A DNA stretch of 64,000 nucleotides, taken from assembly GCF_000151315.2 (NCBI RefSeq), contig NW_011887293.1, forward strand, positions 1,093,585 to 1,157,584, read 5' to 3'. Within the stretch, counting starts at the first letter, position 1. Each line of letters starts with the position of its first letter. A program made the position numbers and the translations under genes. The notes under the pieces were generated by a model. It was not told the DNA's origin. It saw only the letters and a list, made by a program, of their open reading frames with translations, and did not search any database. The stretch comes from Capsaspora owczarzaki ATCC 30864. Lineage: Eukaryota > Opisthokonta > Filasterea. This document shows, in pieces, positions 60,872 to 64,000 of the stretch.

Positions 60872-63088
60872 TCAATCATCAGACACATCGACAGTTTCGG
60901 ATTTAACCACGCGACTTCGTTTCACGAGGAAGGAAGCTATGGAAGGCGTTGCAGATGCGGACGGTGGTTGGCTGGCTCTGCGCTTGACTCGAGGAGTGGG
61001 AGTGGCGGTTTTTGATTCGGCTTCAGCATGGACGGTCTTGAGCGATTTCGAGGTCTTTTGAGCAGCCTGGGTAAACAGTTCAAATGCCTTCATTACGGCC
61101 GTCGGAACGGCGGATGCGAGCATGTCATTGGCGGTCAGCCAGCGCGACTCGACCTGCAGCTGTGAAAGAAGCACATCAGGCGCCACGGAAGCCTTCAGAT
61201 CGACCACTTCCACGTGGTATGTCTGTCGGATGTGAGAAAAGAGGTGCACAGTGGAACCAACCGCTTTTCGCGACTTTTCGTCAATGACATCGGCAAGCGG
61301 AACAAGACCGCCTAACAACGTGGATTCGAGGTAGCCGTTCGTGGTGGCGCGGCAGACCTGTGCCAGAGCATCGTGGGTACTTTGCGCAGCGGACTCGTCC
61401 AAGGTCTGTTTACGAGCAGCAGCCATTAGCGTGGCAGTTGCCGACGCTCCCGCAGCAGCATCGACTTTGGTTTCGGTCGTGGTCGAACTTGAACTGCTGC
61501 GGCGACGGTTTGACGGCAACGTTGCCCTGCCTTCCGAGTCACTGTCATCGCTGCTTTCGTCTCCAGCAGCGGCTTCCGTGTCAGTGGCACCGGCGTTGGG
61601 CAGGGAACAGGTTGGGAACTCCCATAAATTTGCCAGGAGCCCCTTGTCTGGACGCCGCACCATCAAATACCGGTCGACAGGACCCGTGTGGCGATCTACT
61701 ACAATACAAACAGCGGCGTGCTCTTCTCGTTGCCGCGTCTTTTTGAGCTTCCGAGGATAGAGTGTGACTGAGGGGTTTCCGTTTGCCCAAGCGTCGGCAG
61801 GCAAGCAAAGTCCGCAGTTTCGCGCTAAATGTTCAGCTGACTGGTCTGGTGAGCGCTCTTGATCACGGTATGCCATGCACTCAGTCTGCAAGGGACATGA
61901 TCCACACTGTGGACTGGTTGGAGTGCAAACGGTCGCGCCGAGCTCCATCATTGCTTGATTAAAGTCCCCTGGCCGCGTAGCATCGACCAACCGGTTTGCA
62001 ATGCTCCAGAGAATATTTTCGACGGGTACGGCACGTCCGGTCGCAGCCGCACTTGACGACGATGATGACTTCAAGGCAGGTTTGGTCGAGGTTGATTTGA
62101 TCGGTGGTTTGGCTTCCGAAACCTCTGTTGGTGCCGGTTCAGTCACCGGTTTCGCTTCTCCCGAGGTGGAGGCTCGTTCTTCTGCACAGACTGCTGCGAC
62201 AGACCCGGCAACGTCGGCGCCAATGGCAAAGAGCCGAGTCAACACCCTCACTACATTCCCGTCCACGAGCCCGACCGGCTCATTGTACGCAATAGACGCA
62301 ATTGCTGCAGCGGTATATGGTCCGACACCTGGTATTTGAGCTTGTAGCTCCTTTGCAGACCGAGGCAAGGCCCCGCCAAGCTCTCGATGAACCTTGACCG
62401 CTGCCTCACGCAGTCGTCGCGCGCGCGAGTAGTATCCCAGCCCGCGCCATGCTTCCTGCACTTGCTCTGGCGTGGCTGCAGCCAGATCGGCGATACTTGG
62501 CCAGCTGTCCATCCATCGCGTGTAGTAACGAATCACGGTCGCGACCTGCGTCTGCTGCAGCATGATTTCCGAGACCCAGACGTCGTATCCGCGGTCTCGG
62601 GTCAGGTTCTTGCTCTGGCTACGATGAAGTTGGATCTGATCCATGCATGAATCTTGCTGGTCGCTCTGATCGTCTGATTGATTTCTGCTGTCGTCTCGAG
62701 TCAAGTCGAGGTTCCTGCGATTGCGCTTGTCTTGAACCCAATCCACCCTCGAGCCCTGGTCTTGCTCTTCTTCCTGGTCTTTCTCTTGCTTTGTCTTGTC
62801 TGTCTGCATGTGCGTCTGCGGTGGAGCGCGCCATGGCAGTGTGCGCGCATTCGCATCGTACCACGCGAGCAGGCGGGCTCTGATCGCGGCAACTTGGCTC
62901 TCGCTGTCCGGCCCATGCCGTGATGATGGTGCAGCACTGCTCGTTTGCCAGCGCGGGCACTGCGGCGGGACCATCCGGAGCTCAAACTTGGTCTGTTTGG
63001 TGGTCATCCTGATGCAGTGAAACCAACAACTCACTGTAGTCGAGCACGGGGTTTTAAGATGACTGATCAAGCTGGAAATCCCAGACAT
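60872..63088 (-). CDS. MUTYH: MUTYH, A/G-specific adenine DNA glycosylase
   Basis: Base-excision repair enzyme that removes adenine opposite 8-oxoguanine, in nucleus and possibly mitochondria. Single exon, 738 residues. The HhH-GPD fold is clear: TLPWRAP, VSEIMLQQTQVATVIRYY with the catalytic Glu, AWRGLGYYSRARRL, the hairpin IPGVGPYTAAAIASIA, VDGNVVRVLTRLFAIG, and DFNQAMMELGATVC with the catalytic Asp. The 4Fe-4S ligands follow as C-x6-C-x2-C-x5-C (CTPTSPQCGSCPLQTEC). A NUDIX-like C-terminal domain begins at AAVCIVVDRHTGPVD (LLANLWEFPT) and extends to about residue 690. Two low-complexity insertions enlarge it: about 75 charged residues between LPWR and VSEIM, and about 60 Ser/Pro/Ala residues after LFAIGADV. 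Start at 63088 taken as first ATG; a second ATG at 63007 (MTTKQTKF) is possible, and the first 27 residues could be a mitochondrial presequence. Confidence 0.94.
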   Translation of the reverse strand: MSGISSLISHLKTPCSTTVSCWFHCIRMTTKQTKFELRMVPPQCPRWQTSSAAPSSRHGPDSESQVAAIRARLLAWYDANARTLPWRAPPQTHMQTDKTKQEKDQEEEQDQGSRVDWVQDKRNRRNLDLTRDDSRNQSDDQSDQQDSCMDQIQLHRSQSKNLTRDRGYDVWVSEIMLQQTQVATVIRYYTRWMDSWPSIADLAAATPEQVQEAWRGLGYYSRARRLREAAVKVHRELGGALPRSAKELQAQIPGVGPYTAAAIASIAYNEPVGLVDGNVVRVLTRLFAIGADVAGSVAAVCAEERASTSGEAKPVTEPAPTEVSEAKPPIKSTSTKPALKSSSSSSAAATGRAVPVENILWSIANRLVDATRPGDFNQAMMELGATVCTPTSPQCGSCPLQTECMAYRDQERSPDQSAEHLARNCGLCLPADAWANGNPSVTLYPRKLKKTRQREEHAAVCIVVDRHTGPVDRYLMVRRPDKGLLANLWEFPTCSLPNAGATDTEAAAGDESSDDSDSEGRATLPSNRRRSSSSSTTTETKVDAAAGASATATLMAAARKQTLDESAAQSTHDALAQVCRATTNGYLESTLLGGLVPLADVIDEKSRKAVGSTVHLFSHIRQTYHVEVVDLKASVAPDVLLSQLQVESRWLTANDMLASAVPTAVMKAFELFTQAAQKTSKSLKTVHAEAESKTATPTPRVKRRASQPPSASATPSIASFLVKRSRVVKSETVDVSDD

Positions 63089-63337
63089 AGTTGAGGTAGT
63101 GTGTGGTCAACTCTTACATGTCAACAGGATCACGAAATGGCAGCCAGTACAGTGAGATTAGTTTGAGATGTACCCATCCCAATCTCTCTGCGTTTGCTCA
63201 CGGTACCGGTGCAGCACTCTGAGCCCCTATCGTTTACTTTGCAGTATTATTATTGTTCATTCAGTCCCCCTATTTGTTTTTTCCGAGTTTCTGTTGCTGC
63301 TGTCGTGTCTGTTGCTGTTGTGACGGTTTTGGCGCAC

Positions 63338-64000
63338 ATGGAAGGGATGGATCAGACAGCCGAACTCAAGCCATTCTCGTCCCCGTCCAGCGTCGCCGTT
63401 CTGGCCGCCCAGCAGCATGGTGCGCTGACACGCGCATCCGTGCGCTTGGCTGGAAAGCGCGCTGCCTTCGCTGCGGCCGTCCTCGCCCTGCTTCTCAGTC
63501 AGCCCGCAAGGTGAGCAAGCGAGAAGCATTGAGGAGGAATCTTGTCCTCTGCCAGCCGCCGCCGCTGCTGCTGCTGTTGTTGCTGCTGTTGTTGTTGTGG
63601 TAGCGGTGGTGGTGTTGCAATGGGAGTGCGCTCTTTAGTGGTGTGCATGCTTGGGCTGGATGGTCCCGGCTCCAATCCTGGCTTCCTTTCCCTAAAGGCG
63701 AGATCTCGTCCCGCCATCGAAAGCGCAAACCCTCCTCCATCATGATGACGGTTTGCTAGTGCCGTTCATCAGTTGACTGTTACGCTCAACTCCAGTGTCG
63801 TGAATGCCGAGGCACAGTCGGTCCACCCTCCAATCTGACCCGTGTCGTTGAAACTGAAACAGTTTCAAAGCCCATTCATTCACTTTACCCTTTACCCGCC
63901 CTCTACCGTACCAGCTTGGCTGTTGGAACATTGCCAGTCGAGCACTTGGAAAAAAGCTTTACTCTGTTTTTGCTAACCTCGGTTTTATTCTCGTTTTTTT
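63338..64000 (+). CDS. 5' end of an unrecognised secreted or membrane protein, runs off the window
   Basis: Exon 1 63338-63510 (MEGMDQTAELKPF to SQPA) ends at AG|GTGAGC in phase 2. After a hydrophilic start of about 40 residues it has a hydrophobic stretch (FAAAVLALLLS) that fits a signal anchor or late signal peptide. A possible second exon starts at 63760 and would add SAVHQLTVTLNSSVVNAEA, which holds an N-x-S glycosylation site and looks like the first strands of an extracellular domain; its donor is uncertain. A CTG/TTG repeat (about 63560-63600) lies in the intron. Too little is visible to name it. Confidence 0.45.
63560..63602 (+). repeat. CTG/TTG trinucleotide repeat
   Basis: About fourteen CTG or TTG triplets in the first intron of the window-edge gene. 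Confidence 0.8.

Overview
The window is eukaryotic nuclear DNA. It has spliceosomal GT-AG introns, mostly about 70-150 nt, in nearly every gene, short intergenic gaps, and genes packed on both strands in convergent and divergent pairs. Gene content includes an ASH2L-type COMPASS subunit, a KICSTOR SZT2 homologue, TM9SF, PRCP, MUTYH, DDX52, UTP11 and an LRR membrane protein whose tail is rich in phosphotyrosine-type motifs. Together these fit a unicellular relative of animals (a Capsaspora-like holozoan). That placement is inference; no ribosomal or other marker is present. There is one run of 140 N at 40835-40974.

Layout. 1-1579 (-): 5' part of a PRCP-type serine carboxypeptidase, cut by the window edge. 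1763-4516 (-): ASH2L-like histone-methyltransferase subunit. 4935-8135 (+): DDX52/Rok1 DEAD-box helicase. 8314-11124 (-): delta-9 desaturase with a C-terminal cytochrome b5 domain and an N-terminal membrane domain that looks like a delta-12 desaturase stripped of its histidine boxes. 11904-13906 (+): unrecognised acidic-tailed protein. 14163-17063 (-): TM9SF protein. 17287-18622 (-): DUF985 cupin fused to DUF952. 18962-19948 (+): unrecognised 249-residue protein. 20110-34411 (-): giant ASH/PapD-like repeat protein of about 4,645 residues. 34802-35959 (-): small PH-domain protein. 36273-52375 (-): SZT2, about 5,230 residues. 52376-54193: 1.8 kb with no supported gene. 54194-59059 (+): 27-exon LRR receptor-like protein. 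59327-60707 (+): UTP11. 60872-63088 (-): MUTYH. 63338 onward (+): start of a gene that runs off the window.

Themes. Two genes (DDX52, UTP11) act in the small-subunit processome, and both carry acidic insertions. SZT2 would connect to amino-acid control of TORC1 through GATOR1, and ASH2L to H3K4 methylation. The two giant genes are almost single-exon (12.8 and 15.4 kb) beside intron-dense neighbours, and each shows one apparent 1-nt frame break best explained by a missing base in the assembly.

Exon borders were worked out by hand from GT-AG sites and reading-frame phase. For all complete genes except the two giants the summed exon length is a multiple of three. Family names come from recalled motifs, not from a database search.
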